A program made the position numbers and the translations under genes. The notes below the pieces were generated by a model. It had not been told where the DNA came from. It saw only the letters and a list, made by a program, of their open reading frames with translations, and made no database searches. Source: Nitrospinae bacterium bin107 (GTDB lineage: Bacteria; UBA8248). From it: a stretch of DNA of 64,000 nt. Below, one piece after another: positions 24,972 through 32,458 of the stretch. The DNA is taken from NCBI GenBank assembly GCA_002238965.1, contig MPNJ01000016.1:28754-92753 (forward strand). The letters run 5' to 3'. How positions within the stretch are numbered: the stretch's first letter is position 1; every line of letters begins with the position of its first letter.

Positions 24972-25214
24972 ATGAAACTTCACGTTGAATACTGCGAAAA
25001 GTGAAACTACGGGCCACGCTATGAGCAGTTGGCTCAGGATCTGAAAAAACATTTCCCGGACCTGGAAATCGCCGGAAACGAGGATGGAAATTTTCGCGTC
25101 GGCTCCTTCGAACTGGTGCTCGATGGTGATCTCTTGTGGTCGAAACTCGATTCGGGCAATTTCCCCACGGAAGAAGAAGCGGTCAATCTACTCCAAGAGC
25201 ATGTAAAAGCATGA
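24972..25214 (+). CDS. SelW/Rdx-family selenoprotein with in-frame UGA (CxxU)
   Basis: From ATG 24972 (GGGAG nine bases upstream) the frame reads MKLHVEYCEK, then TGA at 25002-25004, then NYGPRYEQLAQDLKKHF and on to a TGA at 25212. Reading the internal TGA as selenocysteine gives an 80-residue protein with a CxxU redox motif and the family tail GSFELVLDGDLLWSKL and FPTEEEAVNLL, exactly the SelT/SelW/SelH (Rdx) thioredoxin-like fold. These are thiol-oxidoreductase-like proteins, many of them Sec- or Cys-containing. A 5-bp hairpin begins 17 bases past the UGA. The final TGA overlaps the MOSC start (ATGA). Standard gene calling would either truncate it or start at a TTG at 25029. Confidence 0.88.
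25005..25045 (+). promoter_or_regulatory. Candidate bacterial SECIS element
   Basis: Just after the UGA codon, TGAGC (25022-25026) pairs with GCTCA (25032-25036) around the loop AGTTG. The loop lies 23-27 bases from the UGA, within the distance usual for bacterial SECIS hairpins, and has G and U residues as SelB-binding loops do. The stem is short and the lower part is imperfect, so the fold is tentative. Confidence 0.5.
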
Positions 25215-25681
25215 CTTTCGAGGGCGAGGTAGTCTCGGTTCACATCGCCTCGGTGGGCGGCGAACCCATGATGGAGGTCGCCCAGGCGCAGGCTGTCATA
25301 GGGTCCGGCCTGGCCGGAGATCGCTACGCCGAGGGCGTGGGAACGTATTCCAAGAAGCAGGGGCCCGATCGTGAAGTGACGCTCATCGAAATCGAGGCCA
25401 TCGAAGCGCTTGTGCGCGACCACGATATCAAACTCGACGTGGGCCAGAGCAGGCGAAACATCGTGACGCGAGGTGTTCCGCTCAATCACCTGGTGGGGGC
25501 GGAATTTCAAGTGGGCGGTGTGAAGATGCGCGGCGTTCGCCTGAACGAGCCATGCAAATATTTCGAGAATTTACTGGGGATAGAGGGCCTGCACGACGCG
25601 CTCATCAATCGCTCGGGACTGAATGCTCAAGTTATAAGCGAGGGTTCCATTCGCGGAGGCGATGTCGTCAAACGCATCTGA
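25211..25681 (+). CDS. MOSC-domain protein
   Basis: 156 residues, start ATG 25211 overlapping the selenoprotein stop. MOSC signature parts: GEVVSVHIASVGG, GLAGDRYAEGVGTY, REVTLIEIEAIEAL, GQSRRNIVTRGVPLN, and NEPCKYFENLLG with the conserved Cys. MOSC domains carry sulfur or molybdenum-cofactor-linked groups in molybdenum-sulfurases and related reductases; single-domain members are mostly uncharacterised. Translational coupling to a Sec-containing Rdx protein suggests a thiol or sulfur-handling link, which is inference. Confidence 0.88.
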   Translation: MTFEGEVVSVHIASVGGEPMMEVAQAQAVIGSGLAGDRYAEGVGTYSKKQGPDREVTLIEIEAIEALVRDHDIKLDVGQSRRNIVTRGVPLNHLVGAEFQVGGVKMRGVRLNEPCKYFENLLGIEGLHDALINRSGLNAQVISEGSIRGGDVVKRI

Positions 25682-25706
25682 ATCAATATTTTCTAGAGAT
25701 CCTCTA

Positions 25707-26495
25707 ATGTCATTTCCCGTCGTACAGGTGGATGCGTTTACCGATACGCCCTTTTCGGGTAATCCGGCCGCTGTATGCATTCTGCCGGCGCAAGTGGACG
25801 CAGAGTGGATGCAGCGCGTGGCGGCGGAGATGAATCTCTCTGAAACCGCTTTCGTGGTGAAACAAGAGGACGGCTACGGCCTGCGCTGGTTCACGCCCTT
25901 GAGCGAGGTGGACCTTTGCGGTCACGCTACGCTTGCGAGCGCCCATGTACTCTGGGAAGGAGGACATCTCGGTTCTGACGAGACGGTCATCTTCCACACG
26001 AAAAGCGGGGTTTTGACCTGTGAGCAGAAAGACGAATGGATAGAAATGAATTTCCCCATAAGCCGGGAGTCGCCCGCAGCGCCCCCTGACGCCCTGGTGG
26101 AGGGCCTCGGCCTTATGCCCCGCTATGTGGGGAAAAGCGAGTTTGATTATCTGGTGGAAGCCGATTCCGAGGCGGCGATCAGGTCTCTGGTTCCTGATTT
26201 TCAAGTTCTCGAGAACGTTCCCATGCGCGGCTGCATAGTTACGGCGCGATCCGATGACCCTGAATATGATTTCGTCTCTCGATTTTTCGCTCCAGGGCTG
26301 GGTGTGAACGAAGACCCGGTGACGGGTTCCGCCCACTGCTGCCTGGGGCCATTCTGGGCGGAGCGCCTTAAAAAAGAAGAACTTAACGCTTACCAGGCAT
26401 CCACGAGAGGCGGGGTGGTGCGTATGAGGATCCTTGGAGACCGCATTATTCTGGGAGGCAAGGCCGTGACCGTCCTGCAAGGGGATTTGCTTTAG
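25707..26495 (+). CDS. PhzF-family isomerase/epimerase-like protein
   Basis: 262 residues, with ATG 25707 preferred over an upstream frame overlapping the MOSC gene. Hallmarks: QVDAFTDTPFSGNPAAVCIL at the N-terminus, the catalytic-Glu segment MNLSETAFVV, DLCGHATLASAHVL, and the C-terminal VNEDPVTGSAHCCLGPFW. PhzF enzymes are cytoplasmic isomerases with a diaminopimelate-epimerase-like fold; this member's substrate is unknown. It follows the MOSC gene by 25 bases. Confidence 0.9.
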   Translation: MSFPVVQVDAFTDTPFSGNPAAVCILPAQVDAEWMQRVAAEMNLSETAFVVKQEDGYGLRWFTPLSEVDLCGHATLASAHVLWEGGHLGSDETVIFHTKSGVLTCEQKDEWIEMNFPISRESPAAPPDALVEGLGLMPRYVGKSEFDYLVEADSEAAIRSLVPDFQVLENVPMRGCIVTARSDDPEYDFVSRFFAPGLGVNEDPVTGSAHCCLGPFWAERLKKEELNAYQASTRGGVVRMRILGDRIILGGKAVTVLQGDLL

Positions 26496-26776
26496 GCGCG
26501 AAGGTCGGTCGACTGAGTCATCAAAGTTACGGCCACGCTCATGAGAATTCCAGACTGGTCGACGTCATCTGAGCCTCGTGCCAGTTCACAATGACTCAAT
26601 ACCCTCGTATGGGAATTGAGAATGTAGATATCGGCCGGGATTCCCTGAAAATCCATAGCAGGAAACTCTCTTGCGCCTTGGAGTCTCAAGGGCTATAACG
26701 GGCGGCTTCAATCGCTGGATGAAGTGCTCTGTAATTATTACTTTCAAGGACATTTTCATTTGCAAGGAGATTTTAG

Positions 26777-27976
26777 ATGGTAGTTGCTTTTGACTCCCAG
26801 GCCGTGGGTGCGAATCGTTTGGAAGAGATTCCTTTCTCGGGCATTCGCAAGGTTTTTGACGCCGTGGCGAAACTGGAAGGCGAGGGGCGCGACGTGATCC
26901 ACTGGCAGATTGGCCGCACGGATTTCGATACGCCCGAGCACATCAAGCAAGGAGCCGCAGAATCCCTCGCACGCGGTGACGTGCACTACGCACCCAGCAC
27001 GGGAGTACCCGCCTTGCGGAAGGGCATTGCGCACAGGACGGAAGTCGACACCGGTGTGGAGGTGAACCCCGATACGCAGGTAATCGTTATGGCGGGGGCG
27101 AACGAAGGCATCATGGTTTCCATGCTGGCGCTGGTCAATCCCGGCGATGAGGTGATCATCGCGCAGCCGAACTGGCATCATTACAAATCCTGCACGGCGT
27201 TGGCGGGCGGCGTGCCCGTCGAGGTGATGACGAAAGAAGAGAACGATTTCGCGTTGCGCGCCGAGGACATCGAGGCGGTCTTGACGCCCAAGACGAAACT
27301 CGTTTGCCTCACTTCACCCGGCAATCCCACAGGCTGCACGATCCCTGAATCCGAACTCGCGAAAATCGCCGAACTGGCGGTGCAGCGCAATTTCATGGTG
27401 ATGAGCGATGAGATATATGCGCGCATTTATTACGGCGATGCGCCGTGCGCCCCGAGCATTTTTTCACAGCCCGGCATGGCGGAGCGTACGGTGATCATCA
27501 ACGGATTCTCGAAATTCTACAGCATGGACGGCTGGCGTCTCGGCTGGACGGTGGCGAGCCCCGAGATTACACGCCACTTGCTCAAGATCCGGCAATACAC
27601 CACCGTGTGCGTCAACACGTTCATCCAGCATGGCGCGGCGCGCGGCGTACTTGAGGATCAGGCGCCCATGGAGGCGATGACGCGCGAATTCGACAATAGG
27701 CGGCGTGTGATATCAGAAGGCCTGCGAGCTATCGAGGGCGTCACGCTGGCGGAGCCTACGGGCGCGTTTTACGCGTTCCCGAACGTGAAGGTTTTTGGGG
27801 AAACATCGGGCGAAGTGGCGGACTACCTATTGAACGAGCACGCCATCGCCACGGTGGACGGCGCTGTTTTCGGCGGCGAAGGATACCTCAGGATCGCATA
27901 TTCCTGCTCGACGGAAGAATGCGAGCGAGGCGTCGAGCGCCTGGCCGCTGCGTTGGAGCAGCTTCGCAAAGGCTAG
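26777..27976 (+). CDS. PLP-dependent class I/II aminotransferase
   Basis: 399 residues, with AAGGAG 8 bases before the ATG. Fold type I features: HYAPSTGVPALRKGIAHR, VMAGANEGIM, CLTSPGNPTGCTIPESEL, MSDEIYARIYYG and the PLP lysine in INGFSKFYSMDGWRLGW. It is similar to aspartate or aromatic aminotransferases. Its amino donor and acceptor cannot be fixed from sequence. A 280-base gap separates it from the PhzF-like gene, so it probably has its own promoter; a strong terminator follows. Confidence 0.92.
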   Translation: MVVAFDSQAVGANRLEEIPFSGIRKVFDAVAKLEGEGRDVIHWQIGRTDFDTPEHIKQGAAESLARGDVHYAPSTGVPALRKGIAHRTEVDTGVEVNPDTQVIVMAGANEGIMVSMLALVNPGDEVIIAQPNWHHYKSCTALAGGVPVEVMTKEENDFALRAEDIEAVLTPKTKLVCLTSPGNPTGCTIPESELAKIAELAVQRNFMVMSDEIYARIYYGDAPCAPSIFSQPGMAERTVIINGFSKFYSMDGWRLGWTVASPEITRHLLKIRQYTTVCVNTFIQHGAARGVLEDQAPMEAMTREFDNRRRVISEGLRAIEGVTLAEPTGAFYAFPNVKVFGETSGEVADYLLNEHAIATVDGAVFGGEGYLRIAYSCSTEECERGVERLAAALEQLRKG

Positions 27977-28005
27977 ATTAGTAGTTATTTCATTACGATG
28001 TGAGC

Positions 28006-28038
28006 AAAAATGCCCCCACATGCGATGGGGGCATTTTT
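28006..28038. terminator. Bidirectional Rho-independent terminator
   Basis: AAAAATGCCCCCA (28006-28018) and TGGGGGCATTTTT (28026-28038) form a 13-bp perfect stem with a 7-base loop, with T-tracts for both strands. It serves the aminotransferase on plus and the cupin gene on minus. Confidence 0.92.
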
Positions 28039-28063
28039 GGTTCTGGGATGCAAGAATGCTTTC

Positions 28064-28414
28064 TCAAACCCTCCCGTAATCATCTTCGCGACGTTCGACG
28101 TCGTCCTCGCCGAAGTAGGCGCCGGTCTGCACCTCGATGAATACGAAGGGCGAATCTTCTTGGTTTTGAATCCGGTGCCATGCACCTTGCGGGATATCCA
28201 TGCTCTGGCCGGCGGAAAACGTGATTTCCTCCCCTTCGCGGATGACGATGGCCTGTCCCGATATGGCGTGCCAGTGCTCCAATCTGCGCATGTGACGCTG
28301 CAGACTGAGGCGATGCCCCGGATGAACGACAACACGTTTGACCTTATGATCCGGCTCATCCGCCAATATGGTGAAATGCCCCCAAGGTCTATGTTCGGTA
28401 TTATCTGTGGGCAT
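28064..28414 (-). CDS. Mannose-6-phosphate-isomerase-type cupin
   Basis: 116 residues from the ATG at 28414, which has GAGGAG seven bases upstream. The sequence RPWGHFTILAD, LSLQRHMRRLEHWHAISGQA and VREGEEITFSAGQSMDIPQG matches the cupin domain at the C-terminus of type II mannose-6-phosphate isomerase/GDP-mannose pyrophosphorylase (RPWG...SLQxHxxRxEHW). The guanylyltransferase domain is absent. It may isomerise a sugar phosphate; isolated cupins of this kind often have no known substrate. Confidence 0.85.
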   Translation of the reverse strand: MPTDNTEHRPWGHFTILADEPDHKVKRVVVHPGHRLSLQRHMRRLEHWHAISGQAIVIREGEEITFSAGQSMDIPQGAWHRIQNQEDSPFVFIEVQTGAYFGEDDVERREDDYGRV

Positions 28415-28426
28415 CCGGCTCCTCAA

Positions 28427-28458
28427 AGAAAAAACGGCGCCTCGGGAAGGGGCGCCGT
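28427..28458 (-). terminator. Rho-independent terminator after cbtB
   Basis: On the minus strand ACGGCGCC pairs with GGCGCCGT around a 9-base loop and runs into TTTTTTCTTTG. It lies between cbtB and the cupin gene, so these minus-strand genes are probably separate units. Confidence 0.85.
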
Positions 28459-28488
28459 CTCTTGTCTGGCAATATGCTGCCAGGCCTA

Positions 28489-28686
28489 TTAATGGCAGGG
28501 GAAGGCGAAGGCGTGGCGGGTATCGTGGGCGGCGTCATGCAAAAGTTGGGGTTGGGCGAAACCCACGCCGTAGAGGATGAATATGCCGAGAACGATCGCC
28601 AATATGGCCGGCTTGACGGCCGCCATACGCCGGATGAGGCCGTCCGATACGACTTCTTGATTCACTGCGTTCTCATAGAAAGCCAT
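28489..28686 (-). CDS. cbtB: CbtB-type cobalt transporter subunit
   Basis: 65 residues, ATG 28686 preceded by GGAGGAG. It has one membrane helix (AAVKPAILAIVLGIFILYGVG) and the His-rich tail LLHDAAHDTRHAFAFPCH that defines CbtB, thought to bind metal at the membrane. CbtB is normally followed by the larger CbtA permease, which is absent here. The gap upstream is only 114 bases and no cobalamin riboswitch could be recognised in it. Confidence 0.88.
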   Translation of the reverse strand: MAFYENAVNQEVVSDGLIRRMAAVKPAILAIVLGIFILYGVGFAQPQLLHDAAHDTRHAFAFPCH

Positions 28687-28800
28687 TAATCTGCTCCTCC
28701 AGGTTCTTTGCCTTACCGTCATGTATGCGGGAGATATTATCATATTTTCCCGAGAAGTCACTCCACTGCGCCGGTCTCTACCTCCCCGGAGAAATTCAGG

Positions 28801-29577
28801 CTAATCATCGATGATGGCCACCGCACGGCACCAGGCGCCGCTTGCGCGCTCTATATTGACGGGGAGCATCGAGACGGTGAATCCGGATTCGGGGATTTTA
28901 TCGAGATTCATGAGCTTTTCCGCATGAATATATTCTCTCTTGCGTCCCAGGAAATGGCTGCCGAAGAAATCTTTCGTATTTCCCTGGCGTCTGAGTTCCG
29001 TCATCTTGGAGACGGGAATGTCGAAACCCCATGCGTCTATCCCCATCACCTTGATCCCCTGATCGACGAGCCATTCCGTAGCGTCGACGCTCATGCCGGG
29101 GTGGGTTTGTTCAAAATCGGGGGTGTAGAGATACTTCGTGGTGTGATCGGTCCGAATGAGAACGATATCCATCGGCTTGAGTGAATAGCCTTTCTCTTCG
29201 AGGGCCGCCACTTTCTGCTGCGTTTCCTCCACCGTGATGTTGTGTCCGCGTTCGGCGTCATGAAAATCGAGGACCACCCCATCGCTAACGCACCATTCGA
29301 GTGGGACGAGGTCGATCGTTTTCGAGGGTTTCCCCTCGCATTCAGGGCCGTAGTGGTACGGGGAATCGAGGTGCGTGCCGCTGTGCGTGCTGATGGCCGT
29401 GATGTTTTCGGTCGCGCAGTGCATGTGGTCGGGAAAATAACTGGTGTCCGGAAACTTGTATGATTTGGCTCGCATGCGTCCGAGTTCGGTGTGGTTTATG
29501 TATTGGATAGCGGCCGGGTTGTTCTCCATGGGTGCGTTTTGAAGGGGAACGCTTAAATCTACGATTCTACGGGCCAT
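28801..29577 (-). CDS. Cyclase/kynurenine-formamidase-like metal-dependent hydrolase
   Basis: 258 residues. The motif STHSGTHLDSPYHYG is the HxGTHxDxPxH metal site of the cyclase family (PF04199), which includes bacterial kynurenine formamidase. Further conserved parts are LIRTDHTTK, HPGMSVDATEWLVDQG and GIDAWGFDIPV. It probably hydrolyses an amide or lactone in the cytoplasm. The next minus-strand gene lies 63 bases away, and the pair may act on the same aromatic or acyl compound, which is inference. Confidence 0.85.
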   Translation of the reverse strand: MARRIVDLSVPLQNAPMENNPAAIQYINHTELGRMRAKSYKFPDTSYFPDHMHCATENITAISTHSGTHLDSPYHYGPECEGKPSKTIDLVPLEWCVSDGVVLDFHDAERGHNITVEETQQKVAALEEKGYSLKPMDIVLIRTDHTTKYLYTPDFEQTHPGMSVDATEWLVDQGIKVMGIDAWGFDIPVSKMTELRRQGNTKDFFGSHFLGRKREYIHAEKLMNLDKIPESGFTVSMLPVNIERASGAWCRAVAIIDD

Positions 29578-29640
29578 TATTAGAGACTCCTCATATATTT
29601 GGTTTTGGGTGTTGGCCGCCCGGGGCCTGCAGGGTTTGGA

Positions 29641-30084
29641 TTATTTTTTATCCAACTTGAGGCCTGGCGGCGGAGCGGCGGCCTTTTCGCCGCGCTTGAG
29701 CAAGGGAAAGACCTCATTCGCGGCAATTCGAGCCGCCTGAAGCATATAGGGCATGCCGCAGTAAGTGGCCATCTGAATGATAACCTCCATGATCTCGCGT
29801 TTCGTCGCTCCGCAGTTCCACGAAGCCTGAATGTGGGTGCGCAGTTGCGGATGCGCGTTGGCCATCACACATGCGGCCACGGCGCAAAGCTCCCTGGTTT
29901 TATGGGACAGGACGTTACGGTCATAAAGCCCGCCGTAGCAGAAGTTCATGAAAAGTTCCATGAATTCCTCATCCGCCCATTCAGCCATGTCATGACCGAT
30001 GCGCTCGGTAAATTCCTTGGTCCACAGGTGCGTGCCGCGTTTGAGGGCGCTCGCGGGAATTTTGGGTTTTCGTTTCGGAGGCAT
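29641..30084 (-). CDS. Carboxymuconolactone decarboxylase-family protein
   Basis: 147 residues from ATG 30084 (AAAGGAG upstream). The CMD/AhpD-like fold is seen in LSHKTRELCAVAACVMANAH and HIQASWNCGATKREIMEVII followed by MATYCGMPYML. The AhpD CxxC is not present, so it is of the decarboxylase rather than the peroxidase-partner type. It is transcribed together with or just ahead of the cyclase gene; the substrate is unknown. Confidence 0.85.
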   Translation of the reverse strand: MPPKRKPKIPASALKRGTHLWTKEFTERIGHDMAEWADEEFMELFMNFCYGGLYDRNVLSHKTRELCAVAACVMANAHPQLRTHIQASWNCGATKREIMEVIIQMATYCGMPYMLQAARIAANEVFPLLKRGEKAAAPPPGLKLDKK

Positions 30085-30329
30085 TGTTTCTCCTTTAGTG
30101 GATTGATCCCGGAAATTGTCTTGTTCAGAAGTTTTTAATCGAATTGGCGGAATTGCTAACACGCTCGATATCGCCTGTCAAACTGAAGCGGATAGTTGCC
30201 GGGAAGGTGCAATTAACGTTCGGGTAATACGGTCGAAACGATTTTGAAATACTTCTCACCTAAAAGATGTAAATGATGCTTCGTAAACCTAAACTCTCGG
30301 AATATCTAAAACGTATCGGAGGAAGGGGC

Positions 30330-31721
30330 ATGAGAAGAAGGGGTCTCTACATTGCGGCGGCGTTGGTCTTCGCCGTGGGGGTTTTATCCTTTACCGGCAG
30401 CGGCTGGGCACAGGATGTCAAGGCCATGGCGAAGAGCCTGGCGGATTTACGAGTCGCGGCGGATACTGTTTGGGTGATGGTGGCCGGGTTTCTGGTGTTT
30501 TTCATGCACGCAGGCTTTGCGATGCTCGAATCGGGGCTTTGCCGGGCCAAGAACACCGTCGCCATTCTCTATAAGAATTTCGGCGTCGTCGCCGTCTCGT
30601 CCCTGGCATTCTGGATATTGGGTTTCGCCCTCATGTTTGGAGATGGCAGCTCTATATTGGGAACGAACGGGTTTTTCATCTCGGGGGCTGACAACAGCCC
30701 GGCCACGGGTGACGCGTACAAAGGTGTATTCTCATCCCTGAATTGGACGGGAATACCGCTATACGCAAAGTTTTTCTTCCAGCTTGTTTTCGCTGCGACG
30801 GCGGCGACCATCGTATCGGGCTGTGTGGCCGAGCGAATCAAGTTTTCCTCGTTCATGATCTTCAGCTTCTTGCTTGTAGCCATTATCTATCCTATCCAGG
30901 GCCATTGGATCTGGGGTGGCGGCTGGTTGGGCGGTATGGGTTTTCTCGATTTCGCCGGCTCCACAGTGGTTCACTCCGTAGGCGGCTGGGCGGGGCTCGC
31001 CGGAATCATCGTTCTGGGTCCTCGGCTCGGCAAGTACACCTCCGACGGCCGAATGCAGGCGATGCCCGGCCACAACATGCCGCTTGTCACGTTGGGGGGG
31101 TTTATCTTGTGGCTCGGATGGTTCGGTTTTAACCCGGGCAGCACCATGGCCGCCGATGCGGGCTCTATCGCGCGGATCGCCGTGACGACGAACCTCGCCG
31201 CCGCCGCAGGTGTAGTTGCTTCCAGCATCACGTCGCGCACCATGTTCGGCAAAGCCGATCTTTCCATGAGCGTGAACGGCGCACTTGCAGGGTTGGTCGC
31301 CATTACGGCGCCATGCGCTAACGTTACTCCACTGGGGGCAGTAATTATCGGTCTGATCGCTGGCTTCATCGTCTGCGTTGCGATCCCGTTTCTCGATAAA
31401 ATCAAGATTGACGATCCGGTCGGCGCTGTTTCTGTGCACTTGGTATGCGGGATATTCGGCACGCTTGCGCTGGGTTTGTTTGCCGCGCCTTCCATAGACG
31501 ACGGCGTTGTAGGATTGTTCTACGGCGGCGGCGCAGGACTCTTCATCAAACAACTAGTGGGAGTTGTCGCGGTCGGTGTCTTTACCTTCGTTTTGTCCTT
31601 CGTCCTTTGGCATGTGGTGAAAGGTCTGATGGGCGTGCGCGTTTCCGCAGAGGATGAATTGGCAGGTCTCGACCTCTCGGAGCATGGTATGGAGGCCTAT
31701 GCAGGCGAGAGATTGGGTTGA
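30330..31721 (+). CDS. amt: Ammonium transporter
   Basis: 463 residues starting at the ATG 30330, which has GGAGGAAGG at ideal distance; an in-frame ATG at 30273 is less likely. A signal peptide (RRRGLYIAAALVFAVGVLSF ... GWAQ) precedes 11 membrane helices. Amt markers: FFMHAGFAMLESGLCRAKNT, VHSVGGWAGLAG with the first pore His, NPGSTMAADAG, and VHLVCGIFGTLALG with the second. It conducts ammonium across the inner membrane and is regulated by the PII protein encoded 59 bases downstream. Confidence 0.95.
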   Translation: MRRRGLYIAAALVFAVGVLSFTGSGWAQDVKAMAKSLADLRVAADTVWVMVAGFLVFFMHAGFAMLESGLCRAKNTVAILYKNFGVVAVSSLAFWILGFALMFGDGSSILGTNGFFISGADNSPATGDAYKGVFSSLNWTGIPLYAKFFFQLVFAATAATIVSGCVAERIKFSSFMIFSFLLVAIIYPIQGHWIWGGGWLGGMGFLDFAGSTVVHSVGGWAGLAGIIVLGPRLGKYTSDGRMQAMPGHNMPLVTLGGFILWLGWFGFNPGSTMAADAGSIARIAVTTNLAAAAGVVASSITSRTMFGKADLSMSVNGALAGLVAITAPCANVTPLGAVIIGLIAGFIVCVAIPFLDKIKIDDPVGAVSVHLVCGIFGTLALGLFAAPSIDDGVVGLFYGGGAGLFIKQLVGVVAVGVFTFVLSFVLWHVVKGLMGVRVSAEDELAGLDLSEHGMEAYAGERLG

Positions 31722-31777
31722 TTCAGGCGAGGGGATACATTACCGGATGAGTCCATCTGTCATCTTGAGAGGAATGA

Positions 31778-32119
<342 letters not shown>

Positions 32120-32232
32120 GAATCCGCTTCGCAAGGGAGTCGTTTCCTGAACGAGGCGATGGCGTGGGCGATTCATAGCCTTCTTAATTTGCCTCTAAAT
32201 CGATTTCTAAGGCACGAACGTTCGACTTTCGG

Positions 32233-32262
32233 AAAACCGGCCCTGAATCTGGGCCGGTTTTC
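32233..32262 (+). terminator. Terminator of amt-glnK
   Basis: AAAACCGGCCC (32233-32243) pairs with GGGCCGGTTTT (32251-32261) around CTGAATC, then TCTG. It has T-tracts on both strands and sits 114 bases past the glnK stop. The rest of the 32120-32458 gap holds the metal-box promoter region. Confidence 0.9.
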
Positions 32263-32360
32263 TGCGTTTAAATCTCTGGGACAGCGCATTTTTTAATGCG
32301 GTATTTTCAATAATATCCTCGAAGTGCCTGTTAATGCTGATATTGATAGATAATTTAAAA

Positions 32361-32376
32361 TTTAGGCAAGTCTAAA
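32361..32376. promoter_or_regulatory. DtxR/MntR-like palindromic operator
   Basis: TTTAGGCAAGTCTAAA is close to the TTAGGC...CCTAA half-sites bound by DtxR, IdeR, MntR and TroR metalloregulators. It lies 17 bases upstream of a TTGACT -35 and about 85 bases before the di-heme cytochrome gene. The upstream position fits activation as well as repression. The assignment is by sequence resemblance only. Confidence 0.5.
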
Positions 32377-32393
32377 AATATATTCAGCATGAC

Positions 32394-32423
32394 TTGACTT
32401 TATTTTTTTCTTCCGAATAAAAT
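32394..32423 (+). promoter_or_regulatory. Sigma70-type promoter of the di-heme/ABC operon
   Basis: TTGACT (32394-32399) and TAAAAT (32418-32423), each five of six consensus bases, are 18 bases apart in an AT-rich stretch. The predicted start is about 25 bases before the ATG at 32459, and AGGAAACC lies just before that ATG. Confidence 0.6.
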
Positions 32424-32458
32424 TGCTTTGTTGGTGGTTTTTATAGGAAACCGAAATC

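Noticed and set aside
26492..26689. 65-codon minus-strand frame downstream of the PhzF gene
   Set aside because: No start context, no family features; the 280-base gap appears otherwise empty.
28687..28800. Cobalamin riboswitch upstream of cbtB
   Set aside because: The gap is too short and I could not find a B12-box-like sequence.
30085..30329. Sigma54 promoter upstream of amt
   Set aside because: Looked for GG-N10-GC. TTGGCGGAATTGC has the wrong spacing (7), and no other candidate fits.
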